A stretch of DNA of 43,864 nt from positions 1-43,864 of the forward strand of contig PJAB01000090.1 of assembly GCA_002887195.1 (NCBI GenBank), in the 5' to 3' direction. The stretch comes from Chrysochromulina parva. Its lineage: Eukaryota; Haptophyta; Prymnesiales; Chrysochromulinaceae. Under the pieces are notes generated by a model. It did not search any database, had not been told where the DNA came from, and was given only the letters and a program-made list of their open reading frames with translations. Of this stretch, positions 25,308 through 36,900 are shown in pieces. The translations under genes and the position numbers were made by a program. The stretch's first letter is position 1; each line of letters starts with the position of its first letter.

Positions 25308-26357
25308 CTAAATACGGGCCACGTCATCACCAGCGACTGGACGGAGTAGCTCCTCTGCCACATCGCGCGTGAGGGCCCCGGCGAGGGCGTGCTGAGGGAG
25401 AATATCGAACGGATTCTCAATCTGCACGCCGATTTCGTCAATCCCAAGCATCACGTACGCGACGGCGGTGGCGACGACCACAAGCTTGGCGAACGAGGTG
25501 CACCCAGAGGAGACCAGGCCAGCCGGCAGCATGATCAGCCAGATGAAGAGCCCGCGTAGCGCGTGACGCATATACGTCGGCGAAAGCGGGGTGGAAAGCA
25601 GCCGTTCAATGCCGCCGTAGAGTCGGTTGAGTTCGCTCACCGACTCTTGCACAGCTAGGGCGGCGTGAGGCGGCAGCGGCAGAGGCAGCAAGACGCGGCG
25701 GAGGCTCGAGAGAAGAGCAGTCGGAGGCTTCCGGGAGGACGCGACGGCTTGGGCCTCCTCTTGGGCCAAGAGGGTGGTGAGCACCGAGGCGAGGTTATCG
25801 TCAGGCCGCGTGGCGGCCTTGACGGCCCATGAGAAGGCGACCAGGAGCCGGCAGCAGTGCAGCCGCGTGGCGAGTGGGATGTGGAAGGATGAGGCGGCAA
25901 GCGTCGATGCGAGGTCACGTGAATGGAAGATCAGCAGACCCCACTGCAGACGCGCCTCGTGGAAGCGAGCAACCACGGTATTGACCCGGAAGGCGAGGAG
26001 CAGACCGAGCGGCGAGGCGAGGTACGCGAGGGCGTTCGGCGTAACGGTGAGTTTGAAGACCCACACAATGCGACACCAGACAGCGTATGCAACCAGAACT
26101 GGCCACAGGGAGCGCAAGATCGTGCTCTTGTACCAAGTCAGCGCAAGAACTAAGTAGCGAAACGGGTCAGTATGCTGATCCCAGTCTTCAATCGTCCACA
26201 GCTTATGTAAGGTCGAGAACTGGCTGACCTTTCGCAGCTTCCGTGGCAGCCCACCATTGTTGTCCTCTTCTGGTCCTCCTACAATGCACGCGTCGGTAGT
26301 GCAGGGCAGAGACCAGAGCGCCCTGATGTCAGCTTTGGTAGTTGCAATCGAGCACAT
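25308..26357 (-). CDS. Bestrophin-family anion channel
   Basis: A 349-residue protein from the ATG at 26357; codons further upstream in the frame include no ATG. The bestrophin/UPF0187 core is clear: a membrane helix LWPVLVAYAVWCRIVWVF, then the hallmark LGLLLAFRVNTVVARFHEAR and WGLLIFHSRDLAS. A second hydrophobic pair (GLFIWLIMLPAGLV and LVVVATAVAYVMLG) follows. The C-terminal GIDEIGVQIENPFDILPQHA is the conserved cytosolic motif of the family. Bestrophins are pentameric Cl-/HCO3- channels. In green algae and diatoms, thylakoid bestrophins feed bicarbonate to lumenal carbonic anhydrase; plant relatives are thylakoid chloride channels. A plastid role is therefore plausible. The N-terminal 40 residues give no clear ER leader, so the location stays open. 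Confidence 0.88.
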   Translation of the reverse strand: MCSIATTKADIRALWSLPCTTDACIVGGPEEDNNGGLPRKLRKVSQFSTLHKLWTIEDWDQHTDPFRYLVLALTWYKSTILRSLWPVLVAYAVWCRIVWVFKLTVTPNALAYLASPLGLLLAFRVNTVVARFHEARLQWGLLIFHSRDLASTLAASSFHIPLATRLHCCRLLVAFSWAVKAATRPDDNLASVLTTLLAQEEAQAVASSRKPPTALLSSLRRVLLPLPLPPHAALAVQESVSELNRLYGGIERLLSTPLSPTYMRHALRGLFIWLIMLPAGLVSSGCTSFAKLVVVATAVAYVMLGIDEIGVQIENPFDILPQHALAGALTRDVAEELLRPVAGDDVARI

Positions 26358-26731
26358 AGACGGGTGATGTTTATGCAAAACCCTGACGAGATGTGGCTGG
26401 ACCGTGCCAAGCCAGCAACGCAAGACCGAACATCGAGACCATCGGCATCGGCCTCTCGCGGACTCCTCGCCACGGCAAGTTTACCGGTATCTTTGCTCCC
26501 CCCCCCGCGGTGCTCCCCCCGGCAAAAAGACACCGGGGGGAGCCGGGACACACACGGGACACGCGGGACACGCGGACGCACAAAAAAAAGACACCGGTGT
26601 CTCCTAGTATTTACCGGAAGGATTCCTACCGTTACCTGTACGGTACCTGTGTGGTTCGTCATCCCTCGAGTGGGTTATTGAGACGGACCATTCACAGACA
26701 CACCGATACTTGATTGTCTCGCCATCGTCCG
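26358..26731. promoter_or_regulatory. Divergent promoter region carrying the dispersed GACACCGG element
   Basis: The bestrophin gene and an unrecognised gene start head-to-head 374 bp apart. Within the gap, TTACCGGTAT (26481-26490), AAAAAGACACCGGGGGG joined to AGCCGGGACACAC (26524-26555), a GGGACACGC triplet series, and a further AAAGACACCGGTGTCTCC copy (26582-26604) form the same element seen at 22 kb and 37.5 kb. Confidence 0.75.
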
Positions 26732-27511
26732 ATGCAGAGCCCGCCGAATACCGAGCGTCGATGGGCTGAGGCGGGGATCGGCGAGTCGATGTCGACGCGT
26801 CTCGCAAGACAGCGGCAGGAGCGGTCGAAGGCGCGCGAGCCTCCACTGCGCTTCTCAACCAAACAGGCTTTGGAGCCGGCGCCACCAGTGGGGCAGCTGA
26901 TTCCCGGAGAATTTTCAGGCATGGTGCGAGCTACATCTGGCCATTCTGTCCATGTCTTGCTGCTGCGAAAGGACGGCACTTTCCTCATGGACAATTTCGA
27001 TGACTCGGACCAAACATATCTCAGAGGCAAAGGGCGAGTGTTAGACGTGGTGGAGGCGAAGGTGTCTGAGGAGCAGATTCAAATCGAGTTTGAATTGCGA
27101 CTCGCGGGCGACTTTGCTGTCGGCGTCTTAGAGGGTGCGAGGCTCCCCGATGGGTTTGCTGTGACACCATCGCGACAGCAAAGTCCGCGGGTCGCCTCCG
27201 ATGCCACCGTGTGGAGGGATGGTTCGGCGGCGGCAGCGCACGACCGTGTGTTGATCGCGATGGCAAGAGCAGATGTGAGACAAGTTGCGGTGAAGGAGGC
27301 GTCGGGGCAGCCCGTACACCTCGAGCTGCGTAAGGCGCAGTACAGCTGGCGCTACCGGTTCGAATTGGGCGCGGACTTCGATTGCGCGTCACCTGTGAGT
27401 AGGATGGCTATGCGAAGGCGGGTGATGGAATTGCTGGCCTCCGAGCCTCCGGAGGAGCAGGCGGCGGTTGAGGCGACGATGGATGCACCGGGATGGCCGT
27501 TTGACAGTTAA
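26732..27511 (+). CDS. Unrecognised soluble protein, 259 residues
   Basis: Reading begins at the ATG at 26732; a second ATG 19 codons on is an alternative. The N-terminal 50 residues are basic and disordered-looking. The central part has regular strand patterns (GEFSGMVRATSGHSVHVLLL, DGTFLMDNFDDSD, EEQIQIEFELRLAGDFAVGV). A C-terminal basic helix (MAMRRRVMELLASE) precedes an acidic, helical end with APGWPF. No signal peptide or membrane span is seen. I do not recognise a domain. Support is the uninterrupted frame with typical codon bias and the head-to-head arrangement with the bestrophin gene. Confidence 0.6.
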   Translation: MQSPPNTERRWAEAGIGESMSTRLARQRQERSKAREPPLRFSTKQALEPAPPVGQLIPGEFSGMVRATSGHSVHVLLLRKDGTFLMDNFDDSDQTYLRGKGRVLDVVEAKVSEEQIQIEFELRLAGDFAVGVLEGARLPDGFAVTPSRQQSPRVASDATVWRDGSAAAAHDRVLIAMARADVRQVAVKEASGQPVHLELRKAQYSWRYRFELGADFDCASPVSRMAMRRRVMELLASEPPEEQAAVEATMDAPGWPFDS

Positions 27512-27976
27512 TAACAGTTATTAACTTCAAGTTTCATGGAATCAATTTGCTTCATTTCTCGTGACATCAGGTATATGGACTCACACCAACCGAGGCCTCA
27601 ACCTGAACGGAAAACGCGTGACCACGCATCGACGCCGCGCGCCGCGGATATGCAACATGTCCATGAGCATGACGCCCCCCCGAATCAAGCCCCAAACATA
27701 TCGCGAAGAGAGGAGATGCATGAGATGCGAAACACATCATGCGTACACCGTACTGGCCGGCAAGAGCGTGTTCTTGTTCTTGGGCGTACATCTACTTGGG
27801 TCTGCGGAGTGCCCCCCACGCCTTTTGCCCGACCCCAATGCACGCATGGTGCTCCTTACTTGGTGCTGGGCCTCGCCTCTCGCACACGTAGCTTGCACGG
27901 TACGTGCTCCCGCATCCCATGCCAGCCCCGACACTCCTCAAAGGGCAGGCGCAGGCGCCGCGCGCGCGCGCCGCGC
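27512..27976. other. Intergenic, 465 bp, between converging genes
   Basis: This contains the 3' flanks of the unrecognised gene and of PIEZO. It includes a less GC-rich part around 27500-27600 and a CGCG-rich tract next to the PIEZO stop. No coding or RNA gene is supported. Confidence 0.5.
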
Positions 27977-30900
27977 TCAATCGTACTTGAGGAAGCTGCC
28001 TGTAACCGAGAGCATCGCCTCGGGCGAGCGGTAAAGGCGAAGGATAGTCTCGAAAAGCGAGGTCTCGCGCTCCAGGTCGGAGTAGCGTCGAGCAATGTAG
28101 ACCCCATCGCACAGGTCGACGAGGTCGCGCGCGTCAGGCAGCTCGTCAATGTGGATGCGGTGGCGAGATTCCGCGGTGAAGCCACGCACGATGCGGAAGA
28201 CGCTGAGAAAGATGATTGAGTAGAAGGCGACAATGCCTCCGACGCCGAGGGCGTTCGTCAACACATCGCCCGCGAGTGCGTCGGAGGCGACAATGAGGGT
28301 GATGGGGCCACTGAAACCATGCTCGAGCCCGCTCATGATGGCGCTCGTGCTATTGGTGATGTCGAGCGACCAGAACTGCTGGAAGGCACCCGCGACGGGC
28401 TTGGCTGACTTTTTGATGAAGGTGACGTTACGGATCTGGCTGTCAAGGATCACGGGGTTGACCGTCGTCTGTGCTCCTGCGCCGGTCGCACCGATCGTGG
28501 GCAGGCGCACGATCTGCGGGATGCTCTGCCTGTCGATCTCGACGCGCGTGTCGTTGTTGAGATTCCAGGTGGTGACTCGCAGCATCTGCTGCAGCTCGAC
28601 CGAGGAGAGGACGTGGTCGTCCAAGAGCTTGATGTCGATGTCACGCCCGGCGTAGCGCGAGAGCGTGAGCGTGATGCCGATCGTCACCCCGTGAGCGGAG
28701 CTAGTTTTATTCGACGCGCTCTGGAGCGCGACGCGCAGTGCGTCCATCGTCTCCTCGTTGACCAACCACTGGTCTTCGGTCGCAGAGGCGAGCTGGACCA
28801 CCCACCACGACGTCGCCCACTCCCCATAGAGCGTCCGGAGGGCGGCAAGCTGGCGAGGTTCGAGCTGTGCCTGCCGGGTGAGCCGATAGCGCGAGATGAC
28901 GCCCAGCTCGATCAGGCCGCCATCGATCACTGCCTGGGAGGCGACCGTGGTATCCGGGGTGTCGTCGGTGCCAATGTTGGTGAACAAGCGCACACGGGCC
29001 GACGTCAGGTCGTTGCCGCTCTGAATGGGAGAGGCGGGCGAGAAGAGGATGAGTGGGCCGACGGTCACGAGGAGCATGACGATGAGGAGGCTGCCTCCGA
29101 GCAGTATCTTGTAGTAAGTCGGCTGGCGCGTGGCGCGGGGCATCTGGAGGCGCCCCTTCATGATCATGCGCGTCAGGCACAAGCCTTGGTAGATGTCCTC
29201 GAGCTTGAGCCACATGAAGAGATCGAGGGCTGTGTTTGGAGTGAACGTCCAGTCCACGATGATGCGGAACTCCCACAAGAAGGGAAAGTTGATGAAGATA
29301 GCGTTTACGTACAGGGCGAGCAATGAAGACGAGTCGGTGAGCGGATGCTCGAGCACTATGAGCGGGAAGCCTTCCTTGATCTGCTTGGCGGAGAGCCACA
29401 GGTACCAGCAGCAGAGCAGGTAGAAGAAGGTGACGGCACTGTTGCGCTTGCAGCCACCCGTCTCGTACTGGTCGCTCGTGGCGCAGTCGATCGAGGGGCA
29501 ATTCCATGCCGGCAGGTGGTCGAGGAACACGATGTAGTGGACGGCTAGCGTGAGCGTCACGTGCAGGATGAGCTTAAACAAAGGTGCCGCGGGCGGTAGC
29601 GACTCACACCACCCCCCGGCGCCCCCCTCGGCTGGCGCAAGCAGCTGCGCCGGCTCCGGTTTGGCGCTGGGCGTGGCGTTCGAAGACGACGCGCCGTCGC
29701 CCACGGGTGTAAAGGGCGCCGTGGCGGGCATCTGACTCGAAGAACGGCTACGGATGACGGGCGGCTCCCAGCGCCGATAGATGACTCGATCGAGGAGCAT
29801 GATCGCAATGGTGATGATCATCGCAATCACCGTCGAGAGATCGAGCTGGTTCTGTTCGAACTGGTTGAGGTTGATGGGCGAGGCACCGGTGCTGCAGGAG
29901 GTGCCGCTCGTGGAAGGCGTCATCGACGCGAAGAAGAAGAGGTTGAAGAGGAGCATGAAGAGGAGCACCAGGAAGGATGAGACGTGCAGGTCCTCGCCTC
30001 TCTTCGCCTCGGTGAGAGGCGGCAGCAGCCGCCGATAGAAGCCGCGTACACTCCAGAATGCGGAGAGCACCGGCTGCATCACGAGTCGCAGCAGCATGCG
30101 TGCGTCGCCGCAGCTCTTGAGGCAGCCGTGAGGCAGCTCACGAGGCAACTGCCCCTCACCGCGCGCGCGCGTGGTAATGCGTTCCAGCACGAGCAGCACC
30201 AGCACAAGCAAGTCGGGTCCTAATATGGCCAACGGGGTGTCGGTTTGGAGCGGCGAGAACTGGCCGAACTTGTAAACCCCTAGCTTGTAGTCGACACGCG
30301 AGGGTAGGGCGACAAGAAATGCCTCCCGCCCTTGTGCCGATGGCCCCTGCTCCTCGATCGGGCAGTAGGCGAGTGTGCTCGGGGGCACCGGCGTCTCAGT
30401 GAACGACTCGTCGGGCCGCGTGGTGCGCAGCGTGTATGGTGGCGTGCCGCAGAAGATGGGCAGCTGGTAGAGCATCTTGGCCGCAATGAGCGCAATCGTG
30501 TAGAACATCATGATATCGACGAAGACGGCCGAGGGGCGCGGCGAGTCGATGGCACCTGATGAAGGAGGCAATCAGTGCTCATCAGTGCTCATCAGAGCTT
30601 ATCAGGGGCACTCAGCATCGGACGCATCGGGGGGAGTCGGTGGCACCGTAGAGCAGGAGCGCGAGCGGGAAGACGATCGAGAGCTTATTGGCCACGAAGG
30701 CATGGTTGAGGACCATCGCGACTGCGAGGAGGAAGAAGGAGTTGGAGCACGCTGCCTGCGTTGCGAGTGTGACTAGCCGCCAACACGACTCCCTCGGCAC
30801 GGCTATGGCGCCGAGGAGCCGTGTTCGCACGCTCGCGGCCTCGCCCAGCGGCGAAGCGGAGGGCAGATCGGAGGGAGGTGGCGGGAGGCTGTAACGCAGC

Positions 30901-33900
30901 GAGTCGAACATGTCCGACGGCGAAGACGAGGCTGTGGGGAAGAGCACTGGGTCGCGGCTCATCTTGAGCCACTCGATGAAGTGTTCACGCAGGTACTCGT
31001 ACCAAGATTGGCCCGCCATCTTGCCCATCAGCTCTCCGAACATGTCATAGTCTTCGTCGACGGAGCTCTTGATCCGGCCCATTTCGGTCTCCGATCTGGC
31101 CAGCTGGTACCGGAACGGTCTCGAGTGCCCCTCTCGTGGCGTCTCTGCCGCCGCGGGTGCACCTGCCTCCACGGCAGCCGCACCTGCCTCCACGGCAGCC
31201 GCACCTTCCTCCACGGCAGCCGCACCTTCCTCCACGGCAGCCGCACCTTCCTCCACGGCAGCCGCACCTTCCTCCACGGCAGCCGGCTCAGCGGCGGACT
31301 GCCCGATGGACTGCACACCGTCGACGTCGGAAAAAGTGACACGCGCGCCGATTTGCGACCGTCGAAGGCCGCCGCTCAGAGAGGAGAGGTTGTCGCGCGA
31401 GCCACCATGCACTGAGAGGGTATCGCGGTCTTCCTGCCGCGTCATCTCCTCGAGCAGTCTGTACGTCATCGAGTTGGGCTGGATCTTGCGCACGGAGCAG
31501 CGTTTCATCACCTCGCGCAGGTGCAGCGTCGAAGGCGGCACAAGCTCGAGCTCTACCTGCAGCAGTAGCGTAAGTGCGCGGTGCAGCGTGTACGCGCCGA
31601 GGACCTCCTGAGAGCGCTTGCCGCCCGCGCCGCAAGCCACGAGCGCTGCCGCCGCTTTGCGACCGTCGAAGCCCGCCTCGATAAGGGAGCTCACGCCAAC
31701 GTCTACCTCGTCCGCGCGCTGCAGTTGCTTCGGCGGCTCGGAGGAGGACGGGGCCGACGAGCCGCCGAGCAGCAGCGAACGGATCGTTTCGAGCCGCTCG
31801 AGGATCCGCCGGAGTTTGGCGGCCTGCATCGCGTCCCAGGCCTCGAGGCGTCGCGTGTAGAGCATGCGCATGATGACCTCGCGTCGCTCGTACTCGAGGG
31901 CCCGCCGCTGGCCGCGAATGTCCATTTGCTCGCGCCACTCCATGTTGAGCTTCGAATAGAAGCGGTGGCCAAAGAGGCGGCGCTGCACGTCGACGAGAAG
32001 CCAGATGGTGGCAAACTTGACGAGAGAGAGACCCGTCGCCTCGAAGGCCTTTACGGGGAAGAGGCCGATCGTCGCGAGGATGATCGAGCACCATGGCTGG
32101 CCCACGTCCTCGGTCGTCGCGACGTTCCAGCACTCGTCCGGCGGCGTGATGGGCGCCTGGAAGAGCTGTGTGGCGAGGAGCACGCACCACGAGTAGACGA
32201 CGAGCCAGTACCATTGGCGACCTCGCTTCGCCACTAGCATGCGCTCGAAGGCAATGTAGAAGAGCGAATAGATGATGAAGCCGAGCGAGATCAGGCCCTG
32301 CGTGGCATCTTGCGTACGAGATGTGGCAGCAGTACCCGCAGCAAGTGCGAGCACGATGAAGAGGATGATCACATGCGAGAGGCGCACCGTGTACACCTCA
32401 AGCAGGCGCAGCACCTTGGTCAACGTGGCCATCCACATCGGCCGAGGGGCGAGGGCCCCGGGGAGAGGCTTCCAACGCGAGGCCACATCTGTGGGCGCCA
32501 CCGCCGCCGTCGTCGCCGGCTCCGGCACGGCGCCCGGCACGGCGCCCGGCACGGCGCCCGGCGCGGCGCCCGGCGCGGCGCCCGGCACGGCGCCCGAGCT
32601 TGCAGGCACTCTGGGGGGAGGCTTGCTCGGGGTGAGAATCTGAATCCCTGCTGTGTCCGAGGACGGCGATGTTGATGCCGGTGGCGATGGCGGTGGGGAT
32701 GGCTCGGGGGCCAGGTCCGCCGGAGGCTGCAGCCCGCCGTCCTCAGTCAGATCGGTGCGGCTCACGGCGTGCGCGGCCGTCTTGTTGACCTCGGCCAGGA
32801 GGCAAGCGAGCAGCGCGCAGAAGTCGATCATGAGCATCCATGGCTGCTGGCCTGAGCTCCACGGCTGACCTGTGACACTCAGGTAGCACACCATGCCGCT
32901 CGGCGGAGGATTTACGTCGATATTGAGACGCGGGCACTCGGCACTGACGTAACTCCAATTACGCCCCCAAAAGATCCAGGGTCGCCCACCGTCAGGAGCA
33001 TCCGTGGGCCAGACGGAGTCAGGTAGAGAGAGGAGCGCGCAGTACTGCACGATGAGCGCGACGCCAATGAGCAGGCGCAGCAGCTTCCACGCCAGGGGGC
33101 TCACGGCCCGACCGAGATAGCAGAAGTTCACCAATCCGATCGCGACCACATACAGCACTGCCCAGAGGTTCAGGCGCATGCACGCGGCGAAGAGCACCAT
33201 GTACTGCGCCAACGGCGGCAGCACCGCTCCCCAGCAGCGGAGCAGCCGGTGCTGCAGATCGGCAGCGGCGAAGATGCGTCTGCGATGGCTCAAGAGGCCT
33301 GGCTGCGGGAGGATTGTCGTGGCCTCGCGCGCCATCGGCGGGCGCAGCGAGGCCGTCGAGGCACCGCCAAAGGAGGGTAGGTGTACCAGCGAAGGTATGA
33401 CGAGAAGGGCTGGGCTGCTCGATCTTGAGCTCGATCTCGAGCTCCAGCTCGAGCTCGAGATCCAGCTCGAGCTCGATGGGCCCGGGACGGCGCTTACTGT
33501 GGGCGTGGGCTGCTCGACCTCGATGGTGCCGGCGGCAAGGTACATGGCGGCGCGCCACTGGGCGTCTTTGTGCGCGAGCTGCGAGTGGCGCTGAAAGAGG
33601 GCGAGCAGCTGCATGAATACAGGCACGCCCACTGCGAAGAGGTCGCTGCTGTCCAGGCTGTCGAGACCGATCTCGAGGTGATCCAGACCGATCCAAATCT
33701 TGTCGGCTTCAGAGAGCCAGGAGCCTGTGATCTCGAGCTGGAACAGGTACCAAGTGATCAGAGACAGGGCCGAGAAGACGCCGATAGGCAGCCAAAGCGA
33801 GCTCACCGCCCATTCGCCCAACACGCAGGCGATGATCGAGCAGCTTGCATAGAAGAAGCGCTGCGCGTCCACATAGGCGAGAGCGGAGCCGAACGCGACG

Positions 33901-36900
33901 ACGACGAGCACCGCCGTGGTCGTGTGAGTCATGATGGCCCAGATCGTCGCCGGCGTGACCCAGCGTGACGAGGAGAAGATGGACATGGAGGGGCCAGGGT
34001 TGTACGCGCGCACGCTCACATGCATGAGCTCGGTCGAGTTCCCTGAGCCGGGCGGGCGCGTAGCGAGGCTCGGGCGCGCACCCGACGGCCTCAGCGACGC
34101 TCCCGAGCCAACGTCGATGTGCTGCAGTGTTGGGCGCAGAGCGGCACCATCTTGCTGCGCATCGGAGGCCGTGGCGCGCATCTGCTTGAAAGAGGCCACC
34201 AAGAGCATCGAGAGCAGGCCCAGCTCGAGGCGCACGCTGAGCCGATCATAAGGAGCCGTGACCGGGTGCAGGCCCAGCGCATCGAGCACCAACTGGCATG
34301 CGGTCTGGTTGGCCGAGCCGATGGACCCAAGCTCGCACTGCGGGAAGAGGCCGGCCGATGAGAAGAACTCCTTTGCGACGAAGGGGATCGCGATCGCGTA
34401 GCGCAGCGCCAGCTCGATGAGCACGATGCCAATGATCACCGGATAGATCACGTACTGTTCGTACCAGGCACGGCCTCGACGGAGCGTCACAGGGAGCATT
34501 TGAAACCAATTGGCCGCCTGGTCAAAGTAGAGCAGCCACACGAAGGCGAACAGGTAGAGCAGGCCCTGCACGCGCGCGCGCGGCACGAGCGACACGGCGA
34601 GGACCATAAAAAAGGTGACCCATCGTAGCGCGGCGCGCCACCGAAAGCGTCTTTGGCGCACATCCTGGTTGATGTGCGGCAGGTGGCACGCGCGCGCGAG
34701 CGCCCAATTGCGGCGCGCGAAGGCGCGCCGAAAGGGGACACTGCGGTAGATGGCGTCCTGGATGACAAGCAACGTGAAGAGGACCATGTCCGGACCAAGC
34801 TCTTTCCATCCCGTGGCCGCGGACTCGTTCGGAGCGCCTGAGGGGCCGTTGAGGCCCAGGAGGGTGAGCATCCAGCTAGGCTCGTCTGCCTCGGGCGGCG
34901 CCACCACGAGGAAGCTAGCTGAGACCAGCACCGTGATGGCGACCCAGCGCACGAGGATGGGCCAAAACACACGCGAGGAGTCGGTGCTGCGAGAGGCGAG
35001 GAGCACGTAGAGGAGCACGTAGACCGCGTGAAGCAGGTCAAAGACGTACAGCCCGGCTATGAGCACGAGCACCAACGACAACTTCGGGCTGTGCCACGCG
35101 ATCACACGAAGCGCCGCCAAGTAGGCTGCCTCGATCGGTTGCAACACGACCGCCACACCGGCGCGCACCTCGACCCAGCTGTCGGCCCTCAGGAGGTCCC
35201 ACAGAAGGCTGGCGCCATGACGGGCGCGTCCACCTCGGCTGCGCGCGGCGACCTCTGCCCCTTCCTCCTCGAGAGCCGGAGGGGGCGAGAGGATCGAGTC
35301 GTTGGGCGCGAGAGCGGCTGCCGCGAGCGATGCGCTCGCTCGCAACGGCGATGCACTCGGCGTACCCATCGCGCCGTCCTGGGCGGCTCGATCCACGGGT
35401 GTGAATTCGACGGGTGTGAACTCGACGTAGACGTCGGTGAGGGTAGTGGCCGCCGTCCTATCACTGGCTGGCCTTCGAGGGCTGCTGACAAGAGGCTGCG
35501 GCGCATCCATCTCGGCGTAGTCCACGCCGACGGCAAAGTCCATCTCGGCGGCTAAGATCGCATCCATCTCCAGTGTGTGCACGCGGCATGCCACTCCGAG
35601 CAGCACGGTGAGGATCAGCTGAAGGAGCCCCGCGACGAGCACGCTCATTTGCGCCAAATCCGAGCCCAGGAGCAAGGGCGAGGGCATGAAGCCGATGCGC
35701 GAGAGGGTGCCGACGAGTGTGTAACGCGAGACCTCGGGCTCGCGGTAGAACTCCTGGACCAGACCTGGGAAGGCGCCCACTGTGAACTGCGCGAACGTCC
35801 AAACCACGCACATGACGAACGTGCCACGGAGCCATTTGCGCCCGCTCATGATGGCCTTGGAAAAGCGCGCAACGTTGCGTGCTATCTTGCCGCGACCGCC
35901 TTTGCAGAGCTCACAGAGGAAAATCTCGCCGCACCGGTCCATCGGTTGCCCGCGCCAACGCTTGGAGTTCCTGGGGCGGTATGGCAAGGTCGGCGATGGG
36001 GTGAGTGGGGGGCGGTGTGGCAAGGTCGGCGATGGGGTGAGTGGGGGAAATGGGGGCGAGGGAGGGGATGGGGATTGGCTCATGTAGACAGAGGGGAGGC
36101 GGTGCACTTCTCAGCAAAGGGCCACGTGTGGGGAAATGGGGGTAGGGTGAGGTGAATGGGGGGAAATGGGGGTGGCGGCGCACTTCTCAGCAAAGGGCCA
36201 CGACGGGATGCTGAGCAGTCCTGCCGCGCCAAAGAAGAGGAAGATCAGCGTGACCGCACTCGGCGTGAGCAGCGCAAGCACGACGAGCAGGATAGAGCCG
36301 CAGCAGGCCGCGCCACTCGCGACTGCCGGAGAGCCGCCCATTCGTCGGGTAGGGATACCGCCGACGCCTGAGGAGAGCTCCAGAGGCGGAGAAGGCGGAG
36401 GAGGCGGAGACGGCGGAGAGGAGGTACTGACGGAGGCGGTGGCGGGCAGCACATGTGCCCCCCAGGTACTCGCGGCAGGGGAGGGGGCCTCGCCCCGCAG
36501 GAGCGACTGCGAGAGCGACTCGCGCTCAATCAGGGCTCCTTCGGCCTGCCACGGGCACAAGCATTGCCGGATCCACGTCGCATCGAACCCGACGAAGTGT
36601 GCCCAGAAGAGGAAGACAATGAGCAGGGTGGCTTGCGTCTCGGCGAGGTCGGCGCAGTACATGTCGCTGCAGTAGCGCGACGCCGTCGACGGGTCGTCGA
36701 AGGGCGCGAACCACGGGACCGCAAACAAGCCCAGCTGCTTCATCGTGCCGTCAGGCGGAGAGCCCATGTTGGTAGCCAGCTGCGCCCCGTAGAAGGCGGC
36801 CACCCAAACCGCAGCGTACAGCTGGGCCACGCGCTGCGCGCGGCGTACCCACTTGATCAGGGAGCGGCCTGTACTGCCCCAGCCCCAAGCGCCGAGGGCG

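Noticed and set aside
31159..31284. Regular 21-bp repeat resembling a CRISPR-like array
   Set aside because: There are no unique spacers; it is an in-frame coding repeat in PIEZO.
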